Made by a program: the position numbers and the translations under genes. Positions 1-11,800 of a stretch of 64,000 nucleotides of DNA are shown one piece after another (position 1 is the stretch's first letter; each line of letters opens with the position of its first letter). This DNA comes from Zerene cesonia (taxonomy: Eukaryota; Arthropoda; Insecta; Lepidoptera; Pieridae), in the NCBI RefSeq assembly GCF_012273895.1, contig NC_052104.1:3162001-3226000 (forward strand), read 5' to 3'. Under the pieces are notes generated by a model. It was given only the letters and a program-made list of their open reading frames with translations, made no database searches and was not told the origin of the DNA.

Positions 1-68
1 NNNNNNNNNNNNNNNNNNNNNNNNNNNNNNNNNNNNNNNNNNNNNNNNNNNNNNNNNNNNNNNNNNNN
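1..68. other. Assembly gap
   Basis: Run of N. The LINE reading frame that follows is open right up to this edge, so more of the element is probably in the gap. Confidence 0.99.
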
Positions 69-69
69 G

Positions 70-717
70 CCCACTCCAGTCTCTGTTGGAAACTCTATTC
101 TCGAAGTTGTTGACGAATATGTCTACCTTGGACAAACCGTTCAATTGGGTAGGTCCAATTTCGGGAAAGAGGTCAATCGTCGAATCCGACTCGGATGGGC
201 AGCGTTCGGGAAGTTAATTAACATCTTTTCATCCAAAATCCCTCAGTGCCTGAAGACAAAAGTCTTCGAGCAATGTGTGTTGCCAGTGATGACATATGGA
301 ACAGAAACGTGGTCTCTAACCCTGGGCCTTGTGCACAAGCTCAGCGTCGCTCAACGTGCTATGGAAAGGGCTATGCTTGGAGTTTCCCTACGAGATCGAA
401 TCAGAAATGAGGAAATCCGTAGGAGAACCGGAGTCACCGACATAGCTCACCGGATTAGCACGTTGAAGTGGCGATGGGCTGGGCATATAGCCCGTAGAAC
501 CGATGGCCGTTGGGGCAAAAAGGTTCTGGAATGGAGACCACGTACTGGCCGACGAAGCGTGGGACGTCCACCCACGAGATGGACAGATGACCTGGTCCGA
601 GTGGCGGGGAGCCGCTGGATGCAGGCCGCCAGTGACCGATCTAGGTGGAAATCCTTGAGGGAGGCCTTTGTCCAGCAGTGGACGTCCCATGGCTGAAACG
701 ACGACGACGACGACGAC
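70..717 (+). mobile_element. Non-LTR retrotransposon, 3' end of reverse transcriptase ORF (RTE-like)
   Basis: An uninterrupted frame runs from the gap edge (70) to a TGA at 694-696. It encodes the part of a LINE polyprotein just after the reverse transcriptase catalytic core: VDEYVYLGQTVQ, then VLPVMTYGTETW (residues expected after the thumb), WRWAGHIARR, and GRPPTRWTDDL near the C terminus. These motifs are characteristic of endonuclease-reverse transcriptases abundant in Lepidoptera. The polymerase YxDD core and the endonuclease are not present here. The stop is followed at once by an ACG trinucleotide run (698-717), as expected for RTE-type elements that end in a simple repeat instead of poly(A). 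With no frameshift or internal stop, the insertion looks fairly young. This is a transposon relic, not a host gene. Confidence 0.88.
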
Positions 718-730
718 CTTTGTTCTTAGA

Positions 731-768
731 ATCGAGTTATCACAGGTTTCATCTTGTGATAACTCGAT
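731..768. repeat. Perfect 14-bp hairpin
   Basis: Arms 731-744 (ATCGAGTTATCACA) and 755-768 are perfect reverse complements around a 10-base loop. It lies just past the simple-repeat tail of the LINE. A further ATACTCGATA follows at about 778, so it may be part of a small AT-rich repeat. Confidence 0.75.
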
Positions 769-1524
769 ACCTATATATACTCGATACCGATAGTGAGACG
801 CATGCAGTCTTAACTTTGCCTTCATGCGATGAATAGAACAGGCAAAAGTATTATTCATAATATAAAACCATGGATAAATCGAGATCTAAGATAGGACTTT
901 CACTTAAGGAGGAGTTTGAAGGGAAATAATAACGTGTTTAATCCTACAAACATGTATCTTACATCTAAAAATTGTGTTAGATTGTCACGCTAGCAAAGCC
1001 GCTAATGATCTTGTATTGATGGAGCCTCTTTGTGGTCACCCGTAAGTCGTTAAGAAATTCTGACGATCTGAGATGTCTGCTCATGTTACATTGACAACAA
1101 AAAAATACAAAAGCTCGAGTCATCATTATATATATTATAACAAGAATAATGGAGCAGAAAATAAATGAAAAATAATGTTAACAAGTTCTGTAAAACCCTG
1201 TGGTGTTAAGATACATCTTCACACCCAAAAAACAGTAAACAGGTTATTTTAGATGTAATTTTCAGAATAAATAAAGAAAATTGCCAAGTTTAAGATAAAT
1301 TGCCCTAGACTGCCCTTGGCACGGATCCCTTTTGGATTATTTCAAATGGCTGAATTGCATGTTTCCGATCAGTGGGCCAAATGTTGCTATGATAAAGTTT
1401 GGCGGCTCTATCTATTTCATGCTATGTTTATTTATTAAACTTAAAGAAATATAATCCTCTATATGCTAACTGATTGACACTAGTTAAATAGAAAACGAAA
1501 AACGATTTTTTTTTTTTTTTTTTT
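769..1524. other. AT-rich non-coding DNA
   Basis: No gene seen. A T-run at about 1507-1524 abuts the next gap, which probably caused the assembly break. Confidence 0.6.
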
Positions 1525-2524
1525 NNNNNNNNNNNNNNNNNNNNNNNNNNNNNNNNNNNNNNNNNNNNNNNNNNNNNNNNNNNNNNNNNNNNNNNNNNNN
1601 NNNNNNNNNNNNNNNNNNNNNNNNNNNNNNNNNNNNNNNNNNNNNNNNNNNNNNNNNNNNNNNNNNNNNNNNNNNNNNNNNNNNNNNNNNNNNNNNNNNN
1701 NNNNNNNNNNNNNNNNNNNNNNNNNNNNNNNNNNNNNNNNNNNNNNNNNNNNNNNNNNNNNNNNNNNNNNNNNNNNNNNNNNNNNNNNNNNNNNNNNNNN
1801 NNNNNNNNNNNNNNNNNNNNNNNNNNNNNNNNNNNNNNNNNNNNNNNNNNNNNNNNNNNNNNNNNNNNNNNNNNNNNNNNNNNNNNNNNNNNNNNNNNNN
1901 NNNNNNNNNNNNNNNNNNNNNNNNNNNNNNNNNNNNNNNNNNNNNNNNNNNNNNNNNNNNNNNNNNNNNNNNNNNNNNNNNNNNNNNNNNNNNNNNNNNN
2001 NNNNNNNNNNNNNNNNNNNNNNNNNNNNNNNNNNNNNNNNNNNNNNNNNNNNNNNNNNNNNNNNNNNNNNNNNNNNNNNNNNNNNNNNNNNNNNNNNNNN
2101 NNNNNNNNNNNNNNNNNNNNNNNNNNNNNNNNNNNNNNNNNNNNNNNNNNNNNNNNNNNNNNNNNNNNNNNNNNNNNNNNNNNNNNNNNNNNNNNNNNNN
2201 NNNNNNNNNNNNNNNNNNNNNNNNNNNNNNNNNNNNNNNNNNNNNNNNNNNNNNNNNNNNNNNNNNNNNNNNNNNNNNNNNNNNNNNNNNNNNNNNNNNN
2301 NNNNNNNNNNNNNNNNNNNNNNNNNNNNNNNNNNNNNNNNNNNNNNNNNNNNNNNNNNNNNNNNNNNNNNNNNNNNNNNNNNNNNNNNNNNNNNNNNNNN
2401 NNNNNNNNNNNNNNNNNNNNNNNNNNNNNNNNNNNNNNNNNNNNNNNNNNNNNNNNNNNNNNNNNNNNNNNNNNNNNNNNNNNNNNNNNNNNNNNNNNNN
2501 NNNNNNNNNNNNNNNNNNNNNNNN
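1525..2524. other. Assembly gap (1000 N)
   Basis: Exactly 1000 N, so the size is a placeholder. Any open frame across it is an artefact. Confidence 0.99.
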
Positions 2525-2525
2525 T

Positions 2526-2609
2526 CGTTCCGGTGCTCAATTACGCTATCCCGAGAAATATTGCATCGGCCGGTGTAAAGTGTGTCAACAGTACTGTCGT
2601 CTACGATAA
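2526..2609 (+). CDS. Possible C-terminal end of a small cysteine-rich protein (cut by gap)
   Basis: Right after the gap, one frame is open for 27 codons to a TAA at 2607-2609. It ends with the cysteine-dense stretch YCIGRCKVCQQYCRLR. AATAAA signals follow about 60 bases downstream (near 2670), as in a 3' untranslated region. The base composition is much richer in GC than the flanks. Everything upstream is hidden by the gap, so neither exon borders nor identity can be shown. The minus strand of the same stretch also has an open frame that could be an exon of the CUB gene. This is suggestive only. Confidence 0.25.
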   Translation, partial: RSGAQLRYPEKYCIGRCKVCQQYCRLR

Positions 2610-4085
2610 AACATTCTTAATTTAATCGCTATATTGTTTTTACTTTAAACGCAAATATACTAACTATTAATAATAAACAGTTACTACAATAACAATATAC
2701 AGTTTATTTCCTACAAACATTGACATTTATATAAAATCACTGTCAGATACATGACACGTACATTACATAATATGCAACAAATATGTGACAAATACAACTA
2801 ATAAGCGACATGGCCAGTTTCAAGTCGTACCCAATTACAAATTATGAAAACAATAAATAATTTTAGCATATACATTGTGAGTCCTTGGCCCACCTGATTA
2901 ATTTCAGATGTAATTAACGCTCAGTAACAAAATATCGTTACCTAATATTGAAAATATTCTAGCACACGTTGAAATCCAGCGTGTACAGTGATTATAAATT
3001 GAAAAGCAATTGCAGATCTCATGAAATATTATAGCCGGCTATTGTTATGAATGCCTGAAGCTGGAGAACGATTTGATTACTACTGGATGAATGGAAAATT
3101 TAGCAAGTAGGTATTATAATTTGTTACACGAGAATACATCTGGGAAATAGCATAGCTTTGTGTTCTGTTGAACAAGAAGTTGTGATCGATCATTGAATGC
3201 GACAACGTGGTAGAGAGAGTTAGCCAGCTTTGGATATGGTCGGATTAATGGACTTTAAAGCAATTTTGAGGTATCGAACTGGAATTAGGATTTGATGTGT
3301 GTTAAATAAATTCTGATAAATAAACCTATGGATCATGTAGATGGAATCGTGTGAAAATAGCAATACAAATAAACTCCGAGATTTTTCTCTGAATAAGGAA
3401 AGTTTACGTGTCTAGGATTCTCGTGCATAACATGAGAAATGTAAAATTTCATCTTATTTATTTACTTTTTTGGTTCGCAATTAGTCAATATGAAAATTAA
3501 GCATTTTTTAAATTATAAGTCTTATTCAATATTCAATAATTCAATTATTATGTATTATAGTAATTGTAATAATAGTATATAGTTATTGTATATTGTATTA
3601 GGCATTTAGTTAAATAATGTTATTTAATAATTATGACAACGGCGAAATCCACACATTTTACATTGAGAATTTTCTGGGCAGGGATAAAATGCGTAATTTA
3701 AAAACCGCAGGTATTTTGAACGATAATTTTAAATTGCAGCCGCTTTGCAGCGCTGAAAATAAAGCATCTGCTTTAAATAAATAATCAAACAACTCGCTGC
3801 AAGCGATGCATTCATAAATACTCGTGCCATCACGAATGCGAATATACAAGGATAACAAAATTATAACATTTTTAAATTGAATATGCCCATTTTTAACTCG
3901 ATAATTTCAAGTTTATCTGTTTTCCAGTACCATTTACTGTTATTAAGTAAGTATATAAATTATTATTAATGTTAAAATTTGTCCAATATCAGAACGTTAT
4001 AATTTATCATTGTTTTCGAACAAATTGAATCCAATAGACATAATCACCTCCATTTACATAATATATTATTTATAAACATTTGTGT
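2610..4085. other. AT-rich non-coding DNA
   Basis: No supported gene. Short open frames here (for example minus strand 3658-3858) have no splice context or protein-like composition that convinces. Confidence 0.6.
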
Positions 4086-4246
4086 AGTGTGAGCCGAGCA
4101 CGCTTCAGCACGAATTGGGTCAGCCAGCACGGGGGAAAGTACCACACTAGTAGCATGCTTCTGTGTTTCGTTTGGTGAGTTGGGGAATCGGAACCCCGTA
4201 TCCTTTTCCTGACCCTTCCCCGTCTTATCCTTTAATCCCATTGTCA
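4086..4246 (+). mobile_element. SINE-like repeat, family A, 3'-truncated
   Basis: Carries the family's left part: CACGAATTGGGTCAGC, a GGGGAAAGTACCACAC box and a GTTTCGTTTGGTGAGT box. The same boxes in the same order occur in the fuller minus-strand copy at 38300-38640. The 3' part of the family (ending CTATGACATAAAA) is absent. Confidence 0.65.
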
Positions 4247-4488
4247 ATCGTTTCCTTATCCTTACTTAAAAGCAAAAAATATTTCAAGAAAAAAGAAAAA
4301 GACGCAGATTAGTTAATGGACTAATAGTTTTAGCGTCGATCGATGGTTCAGGCTGATGGCCAAATCGCTGTCAAGTTTAGTTTCAAGATTAAATAAATCC
4401 AAAGTTAAAAGCCTTGGATGCTATACTTTACTTTTGTATGTCTTCTGATAACTAGACAGTAGTGTTTTCATAATTTATTAATTAGATA

Positions 4489-4785
4489 GTATTTTCTTGT
4501 GTTTGATTTTACGCGAGTATTATAAAACATACATATATACATTTAGAAATTTAAAACTTTTTAACGGATTTTAAACGCGATTTATTCATTATATTATTAA
4601 CCCGACGTTTCGAACATTTTAGAGCGAGCGTGGTCACGGGGAGACTGAGATGTTATATGTCTTGAAGGTCATACAAAAATTGTTGTTTGTGAACTACCTC
4701 CACCTATTTCTCTGCATACCAACTGCGGAGAAATAGGTGGATGTAGTTCACAAACAACAATTTTTGTATGACCTTCAAGACATAT
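4489..4785 (-). mobile_element. Penelope-like fold-back fragment with 62-bp inverted arms
   Basis: Contains the motif GACGTTTCGAACA followed by GAGCGAGCGTGGTCACGGGG, shared with copies at 38893 and 58206. Read on the minus strand, it contains GAAACGTCGGG. Next to it, arms 4655-4716 and 4724-4785 are reverse complements at 60 of 62 positions around a 7-base loop. The arrangement (a 5'-truncated piece joined head-to-head to an inverted piece of itself) is typical of Penelope-like retroelements. That class assignment is inference; no coding part is present. Confidence 0.55.
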
Positions 4786-7403
4786 ATTAGGTGTTATATT
4801 TTAACTAGAAGAAATAATCTTCATATATCAGATTTGTTTGGGGAAGATGGTGATCGCTGCATAGTAATTAATGTTCATAATGACGCTGTTATGCTACACA
4901 TCTTATTTGGTATATTCATATTACTAATATTGATATTATATTTCTGGCACCGTCGACATATAAAATGACGAAAATAAATGACAGTCTTTTGTTTGCGGTA
5001 CGCAAACATAATCGATTCCTTTTGGATTTGTCGTAATCAAAATTTCTTGCGTACAAGGCTCTATATGAAAATATGCCCACTGATATAAACAGTGGAAGGT
5101 TAAAATATGATTTATAAATTTATAATTTAGTACGTCTATAATATCTATCAGATAACCAAACCAAACTGCAGCTAAATTAGTTTTAATTTGAAACAAACTA
5201 TTTGTAATATTCCAACAATGGTAGTGTTCGAATGCAAAATATTTTATACCACAATAACATATTGTGTCATCACGAATTCGAAAGTTTTGAAATTTAACCG
5301 AAAACTATTTGAAAAGTTTGATCATCCACGATCATTTTACCACGTCATTCATATAATATGTGTTGGGGCTTAATTGAAAATCGCATAAAATCGCATTTGG
5401 TATAAACAAATAATGAATATTTTCAACACACTATTATTAGCTTCACCCATATGTTTGTATATAACCGACGCATTTAGACTGGATGTTAATTTTGACCTAT
5501 ATTAAAGCGACAGATTTTATTCAAACTTATCAAGGATAGGTACAATATAATGATTTCATGAGTATATCTAATAAAAATAATAAATAAGGATCGTCTAAAT
5601 AAATAAATTCGTTACATAAACATATGTATAAGATCAAGTGAGACAATTAAGTTGATTCTATCATTCAAGCGTGCTTTTAAGTTTTTTAATTGCCTAGGTC
5701 CTGGACTATACTGATTTTTGTTTTAAAATCACATCCACCTAGTTTTCTGTACTCCAAAAAGGTTAAGAATTTAATTCTTGTTCTGTAAGAGTTAAAGTAT
5801 ACCTTTTACATTCTTAACTCGGTTATTTAATATTAAAGGCAAGAATACATTCCACTAAAATGGAGAAATACCTAGCTAGCCTTCGTAGATATTTTCTTGA
5901 ACATACGTGAGGCTGAATTGACTTACCTATTTTACAACAAAATTTTAATTTAATTGATACGTGTGCCTACCTAACATTGTTATATTTATTGGAAATAATT
6001 GGTTATTTCGTGTTAGAGATGTTCAATGTATTTCTTTATTCTCATCAATAATGTTTAGTTATTCATTTATTTCGAATGACTCATACCTCTCCTATCGGGA
6101 CTCATAATTAAATGATTTTAATTAACTCCGTGTATCTATTCACAATCGATGGAATGGAATGGAAAAAACTTAAAGTTTGTACATTCTATAAAGATAGATA
6201 TCAATATTAACATACAAAGTACGTTTGGCGATAATCATTTAATATAAAAAAACTAGTGGATACAACATTTTTTTATAAACATATACACATGGTATGCTCT
6301 CTATGCCAATTATTCTATACGTATGTAACGAATTCCAAAATTGCATATCTGCCTTGTGTATTCATTAGAACGATAGATAATACATCAGATAATTTGTATA
6401 TATTTATTATAGATGTTAAATCTACTGTCCATAGTTAGTAGATAACTGTCCTTAGCGTAATTCCTTAAAAGTCCAAAACAGGCCAAGCTTCGGGCAATAA
6501 ATATATTTTAAATTCAGGTCATAATTATGTCAAATGTTACATAACCCAACATAATACTCGTTTCATTATAATTTGTACAGTAATTGGCACTGAAATTTAC
6601 AGAGGCATGAAGTTTGTGAAGGCTTGAGACTATGTTATTTATTCATTTTGTTATTTGCCCACTTATTAAGTGAGTTAAACCAGTTTAAATAGGTCATTGA
6701 CGTCCCAAAGCCTTGACGTATGAATTCATATTTTAAGACGTTTTTGTAACTCTCACAATGGTTATATGAATCACGGTATCATAGATGGGACTAAACCATG
6801 AACCCAGATTAGAAAGCATTTCAATGCTATAAAACCAAAAATTAAATTTTACCCAGATTAGTTAATTGTCATGGGTTGTTCTAGGCAAATGTAGCTTTAT
6901 TAAAAATGGAATAAGTTTAATAAATGATAACGTATTCAAGCTATAGCGCGAAACATGACGGGATTACAAATGACAGTAATAATGAGTTCGTTATTTATCT
7001 GTATTACCGGTAATTACTGGCGGATTTATTTTTAACTGAATATTAATTGTTCCATAATGACGGGAATTATGATAATGTGGGGGCATACTCGTATTGCATG
7101 AAATTTGTAAGTACAATGAGCATACTCTTGTGAAAGAAAGATCTAGAAGAAAGAAATTCTAAATTTAAAAATATGGTTTCTTGTATTTTTTTTAAATTAG
7201 TTCATTAAGAAGTCTAAAGTAACTTTCAATATTAAATATTAAAACGCTTGGCTTATTCGTATCAAAGCCACAACAAGATTCTAAAGTTTTGGGTTTGCAT
7301 CCTCTTTTAGGAAATGTTTAGTTATTAGATTAATTTATAAAATATGAACATAGTATTCCCTTCTTTCTTTTATCTTAAATTTGACATTTAATTAGGTACT
7401 TAC
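4786..7403. other. AT-rich DNA, no gene seen
   Basis: Probably intron or downstream flank of the minus-strand CUB gene. No exon with splice sites and protein-like content was found. The exons completing the CUB gene might be here, unrecognised, or in the gap at 1525-2524. Confidence 0.5.
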
Positions 7404-7475
7404 TTGTTGCACTAACTTCTGGACCCAGAGATTCAAATGCTTTTCCGAAACTTAGTTTGAGTAGGCGGTCAGAAT
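7404..7475 (-). CDS. Candidate sixth exon of the CUB gene (linker)
   Basis: A 72-nt stretch is bounded on the minus strand by a good acceptor (TTGTTTCAG) and a perfect donor (GTAAGT). Only one frame is open, and it is the frame required by the upstream exon at 8737-8859, which ends one base into a codon: G+AT gives Asp. It would add DSDRLLKLSFGKAFESLG and a few more residues, a hydrophilic linker after the CUB domain, and leave phase 1 for the next exon. No CUB signature is in it, so support is only splice sites, phase and order. Confidence 0.45.
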
Positions 7476-7496
7476 CTGAAACAATAATTTTATTTT

Positions 7497-7614
7497 AGCG
7501 CCATCTGTAGGATAAAGTTTGGAATTACATCGTCAACTTCGTGCGATTCTTTTTTCAGTTTGTAGTATTAGCAAAGGAACGTTAGAGTTCTAAAGGTTAC
7601 GAGTAGAGGGCGCT
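7497..7614. mobile_element. Small MITE-like element with AGCGCC ends
   Basis: Ends AGCGCCATCTGTAGG and, inverted, AGCGCCCTCTACTCG give a short imperfect terminal inverted repeat around 118 bp of non-coding DNA. It sits 21 bases upstream of the acceptor of the candidate exon at 7404-7475. No target duplication was established. Confidence 0.35.
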
Positions 7615-8736
7615 TTTCTCAATTTTTTCATCATTATAATTTAACAAAATTGCATCGCCATACCAAATGATTTTATAAAGCGTTATTTACCAATAATTAA
7701 TAATTTATATTACATTAATTGCCGTGTGGTCGTAATGATTTAAAACAATTGCCAAATAAATTATTATTGGTAACAATAAAATATTAAGGTACTGATTAGG
7801 TAAGTAAAATATTTTAAAGAAAGACTAGACCGTAGTCCGTAAATATTTTGTATAATTATAAATTTATTGCTTTATACATTAATATATACTCATGAGTTAG
7901 TTAAAATAATGTATATAATGTAATTTGGAATCAATTGGCTATATTATATACAAATATTCATACATATACATATATATTAATTAATTTATTTATTGCGAAA
8001 TATTGGTACATTATTATGTTCTTAAATATCCATATAAGAGTAGTAACGTTTATAACACAAGACAAACATATAATATATACTCATAACAAATATAATCACC
8101 AAACAAAACTACAGTCATTAGCCTTACAAATTACAATCGCCATTACTAATATAAAAACTAAAAGGATTTTCGTCGGAAACACAGGCGGCCGTTAAATTCA
8201 GGTTGCGTATTTCGAGACACGATCGCTCTGTGTACTTAGGACTGGAATCGTGTCGGTACACTTGTTAGGGACCGGGGGCTATTAACAGTTCCTCCCAAAT
8301 AAGCATCGCCGAAAGCCATCTGGCCTTTCGCCAAGCTCCATTCATTCCTCTTACTACAGCCGAGAATTTTAGTGTGCATTCATTTGCGCTGTATGAATAA
8401 AGGAATGCGATGGGTGTGCAGAATAAGAAATTAACTTACTGCGTACGGTTTTTATTATATAATAACGACAAGACGCCACACATATTGTTCCTTTGTGTGT
8501 TTGTACTCTGTACTTTTGTTTTATGGACAAAGAATGAGTCATGTAGATGGTAGATAATTCTTATACTAATATTACGGCATTCTATGTTGGTGTAAATATT
8601 TATGGTTAAGGTATAATAATAATTGGTGTAATTTTAACCTACCACCATAAAATAACCTATATATACCAACGCGAGTTCTACCAACAGTGTCTCTAAGTAA
8701 TGTATATCTCGTTTAATACCCATGTGGGTGGAATAC
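7615..8736. other. Probable intron of the CUB gene with a GC-richer block
   Basis: Mostly AT-rich. The block 8160-8360 is clearly richer in GC and contains the hairpin CGAAAGCCATCTGGCCTTTCG region near 8310-8330. On the minus strand it has short open frames but none that continues the CUB gene in phase with credible splice sites. Confidence 0.45.
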
Positions 8737-8859
8737 CTGCAGCAGTAGAATCAGGTGGTGGTTGGAAATGGTAGGTAGCCGCGAACCCTTGGCCCGGAGA
8801 CGCGGAGTTGGCAGTGAATTGCAGCAATAGCGAAGGACCCGTTGAAAGCACTTCGTACC
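8737..8859 (-). CDS. CUB gene exon: C-terminal strands of the complete CUB domain
   Basis: A 123-nt exon with acceptor TTCACAG and donor GTATTC. G+GG gives Gly, then YEVLSTGPSLLLQFTANS and PGQGFAATYHFQPPPDS. The pattern hydrophobic-F-x-S/N followed by GQGF-A-Y-F closes a CUB domain, followed by a proline-rich linker. In-phase continuation from the exon at 14756 confirms the chain. Confidence 0.87.
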
Positions 8860-11800
8860 CTGTGAATTTTTGATATTAAATTATTTTGCCAGGGATGATG
8901 GGAGGGATCCCGCTTATGGAAATTTTATACGAAGTTTTGTCTGTAGATACGCAGAAGGTGAGCGATTTCCCATTTTAAACACCAACATTTGGACATAAAA
9001 TTTCTGGTTATTTCTGTGAATTTTCATAATTTAAATAGATGCTAGAAACGCACGTTATTTTCATGAAAAAGGTTTATATTTTTGCGAATTTTATAATGAT
9101 TTTATTATATAACAAAAATATAAACAGTTATTATGTTATATTTTTTATAAAATGTTTTTTCTCCATTATATTAAAGTTTCATTTTGGATAGTTTCTATTA
9201 GCGAGATTCTATGCAATAGAATAGTCCAATCTGGAACCGCCACTTCGCCAAAAATTTTGTATCTATTAATAAACGTTTTATATGGATCAGCTACTTCATA
9301 CAATGTTTAAAACATTTTAGACAATTAAGAAAAGTGACGTAGAATAAATTAAATCACATGACCAAAATTTACATGGCCTTGCCAAACATGCCTTCTGAAT
9401 TGCTTACGCTTGTCCCTACCTCCCTACCTTCCCTACCTCCCTACCTATATTATAAATGCGAAAGTAACTCTGTCTGTCTGTCTGTCTGTTACGCTTTCAC
9501 GCCTAAACTACTGAACCGATTTTGATAAAATTTGGTATGAAGATAGAACTGAATTTAGGGAAGGACATAGGATGATTTTTATCGCGAAAAAGGGTAGAAA
9601 GGGTTGAAAGAAGGAATGAAAGTATGTATGAAAGTTCGTTATTGTCAAAACGATTTTGATAAAACTTGGTATGAAGATGGAGCTAAACGTGGGAAAGGAC
9701 AAACCATACTTTTTAATGCGAAGAAAATACTCCTTACCATGTCGCGCGATATAAGCGAATTCTACGCGGGCGAAGCCGCGGGCGAAAAGCTAGTTAAAAA
9801 TATAATGAAAAACCTAAGTGGACTAGAATAATTGTAAAAATGTACTATGAAGCTAAAAAGAAAAAGTAAATATTGAATACAGCAATCTATATAACATGAA
9901 AAATCTAGCTTCTTGCTTGATAAAATTTTAATATTTTACATAGCGTCTGTGATTAATCGTTCACAGGTGGAGTCACGAGTAGTGAGCAATGTATCAAAAT
10001 AAAAAATCTATTAGAAAATGCAAAACTATAAAAATGTGAAAATAAGGGTTTTATTTTTGATAGCGATGTGATTTATTGAATCCCCTTCTCGTATGTGTGA
10101 TTATAAAATATTCTATTTTTTATATTTACACATTTTTTGTTTTCCTTAATTTGTTTATTTGTTTATCTCAACGAAACTTAATGAAAAAGTTGAAAACCTA
10201 CTATAGGGGATTTTTAGGCCAACAATAAAAGTTACGTATATATTACAAATACCATATTTCTATAGCAACTTTTTGTATCAGCCCTAGTATTTTAGCTTAA
10301 CAATAGACTTGCTAACAAAATATTGAGGTCTTGTAACAAGTACAAAGGCGGCAGGCGCTGTTAGAATAAAAACTAGGAATTAGGTATTGAAGTGCGGATA
10401 GTGATCATAAAACCGCAAAGCGGTAGGGTTGAGCAAATTAGTTGAGGTTTAAAAAGAAATAACAAATATGTATCTGCAAAATAAATTCAAAGAAAATACC
10501 GAATAATATATTTATTATATAGCAGCATGTATTTTGCGTATTGCGAGCGCTTCATGAAAACTAAAGCATGTCGCAGTTTATTGCATTTTTGATTTTTATA
10601 TTTAAGATCCATTACTCATTTTAAATTTATCATATTTTTAATTTACCTAAACCTACATGCAAATAAATGAAATTATATTTAAAACAACGCGGGATCAGTA
10701 GTTGGGGCTACGTTAATACAAAAATGGGTTTAAATGTAATGATAAAATTGTGTAGATGCATATGGGTATCTTTAATATTTCATCATGTTTTAAGTATAAG
10801 ACATTTCATTTGCTCTGAAAAATCACAGCTCGATAACAATCATACATTTATAACTCTCAGTAACAACAAAACTGCCTGCGCATATTATACCTACTTCGCT
10901 ATATCTGGATTATCCATCATTAAGTCCTTATTGAAATTCCAGAAAGATGTAACCCTAACTAAAAGTCAGTTCCACTCTGACATAGCATTATTCATTCAAA
11001 AAGGGGGCCATAGACTGTCGGTAGGTGACGACAGCAATAGAATACGTAGTTGACTAGGATCGATCGAAAGCCTTTGAAGGCACCGCACGATAAATGTTTC
11101 AAGCGATGAAATTGTGAAGCTTCGTTTTGTTCGGGATTAAGCGGGATGTGTGAAGGCGCTTTTACTTGTGACTTGTTTTTAATGTCGTTTTTTTACTGCT
11201 GAATAAAGGGATGCACGCTCGAGAATAGAGAAACTGTTTTCGGAAAGAATATTTTAACAGTACAGATATATAAAATATATTAAATTGGCTTTTGCCTGCG
11301 GCTTCGCATGCATTAAATTTCGAGTATTTTAATAGATCTTAATATACATATAAACTTTGCTAATGACTCACTCTGTTTATTGTAAAAAGCCCATCAAAAT
11401 CCGTTGTGTAGTTTTGAAGATGTAATCATATATACACACATAGGGACAGACGCGGGAAGCGACTTCGCTTTATATTATGTAGTGACTATATACCATAAAT
11501 AAGGCATAGGGCACCCCTGACTGCAGAAAAACAAGGAAGTCCTTAATTGAAGACTTGCTTTGTATATATTTATTATATATTTATTTGCAATGTGTTATGA
11601 TGAAACCCTGAATATTTTATCGCACATTTAATTTTTTCCAAAAACTATATTTTGTTTTAGCGAACAGGTACTTTATTGTAGCGTTTAACTTCTCCTGAAT
11701 AGCAAGCCTTAATCCTGCCAGTCATTGATGCAACGCATGACTTCTCGGCCTGGGGTTGATGAATAAATATTTCTGAATCCGTGTTGTGACATTATGGTGT

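Noticed and set aside
388..858. 156-codon minus-strand frame
   Set aside because: Opposite-strand shadow of the LINE reverse transcriptase frame; valine run comes from the ACG repeat.
1428..2540. 370-codon minus-strand open frame
   Set aside because: Almost wholly made of N from the gap.
3658..3858. Minus-strand frame with an acceptor-like TTATTTTCAG
   Set aside because: No CUB or other motif and no donor partner; could not be joined with confidence.
8160..8360. N-terminal part of a third CUB domain on the minus strand (GGTVNSPRSLTSVP)
   Set aside because: Only a weak resemblance; stops in all frames and no splice sites in the required phase.
9604..9831. 75-codon frame with a GEAAGEKLV-like end
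   Set aside because: Lies in the non-coding Helitron-like element; the end is its GC hairpin translated.
10667..11053. 128-codon plus-strand open frame
   Set aside because: No splice or start context, AT-driven composition, no protein motif; length is possible by chance in 64 kb.
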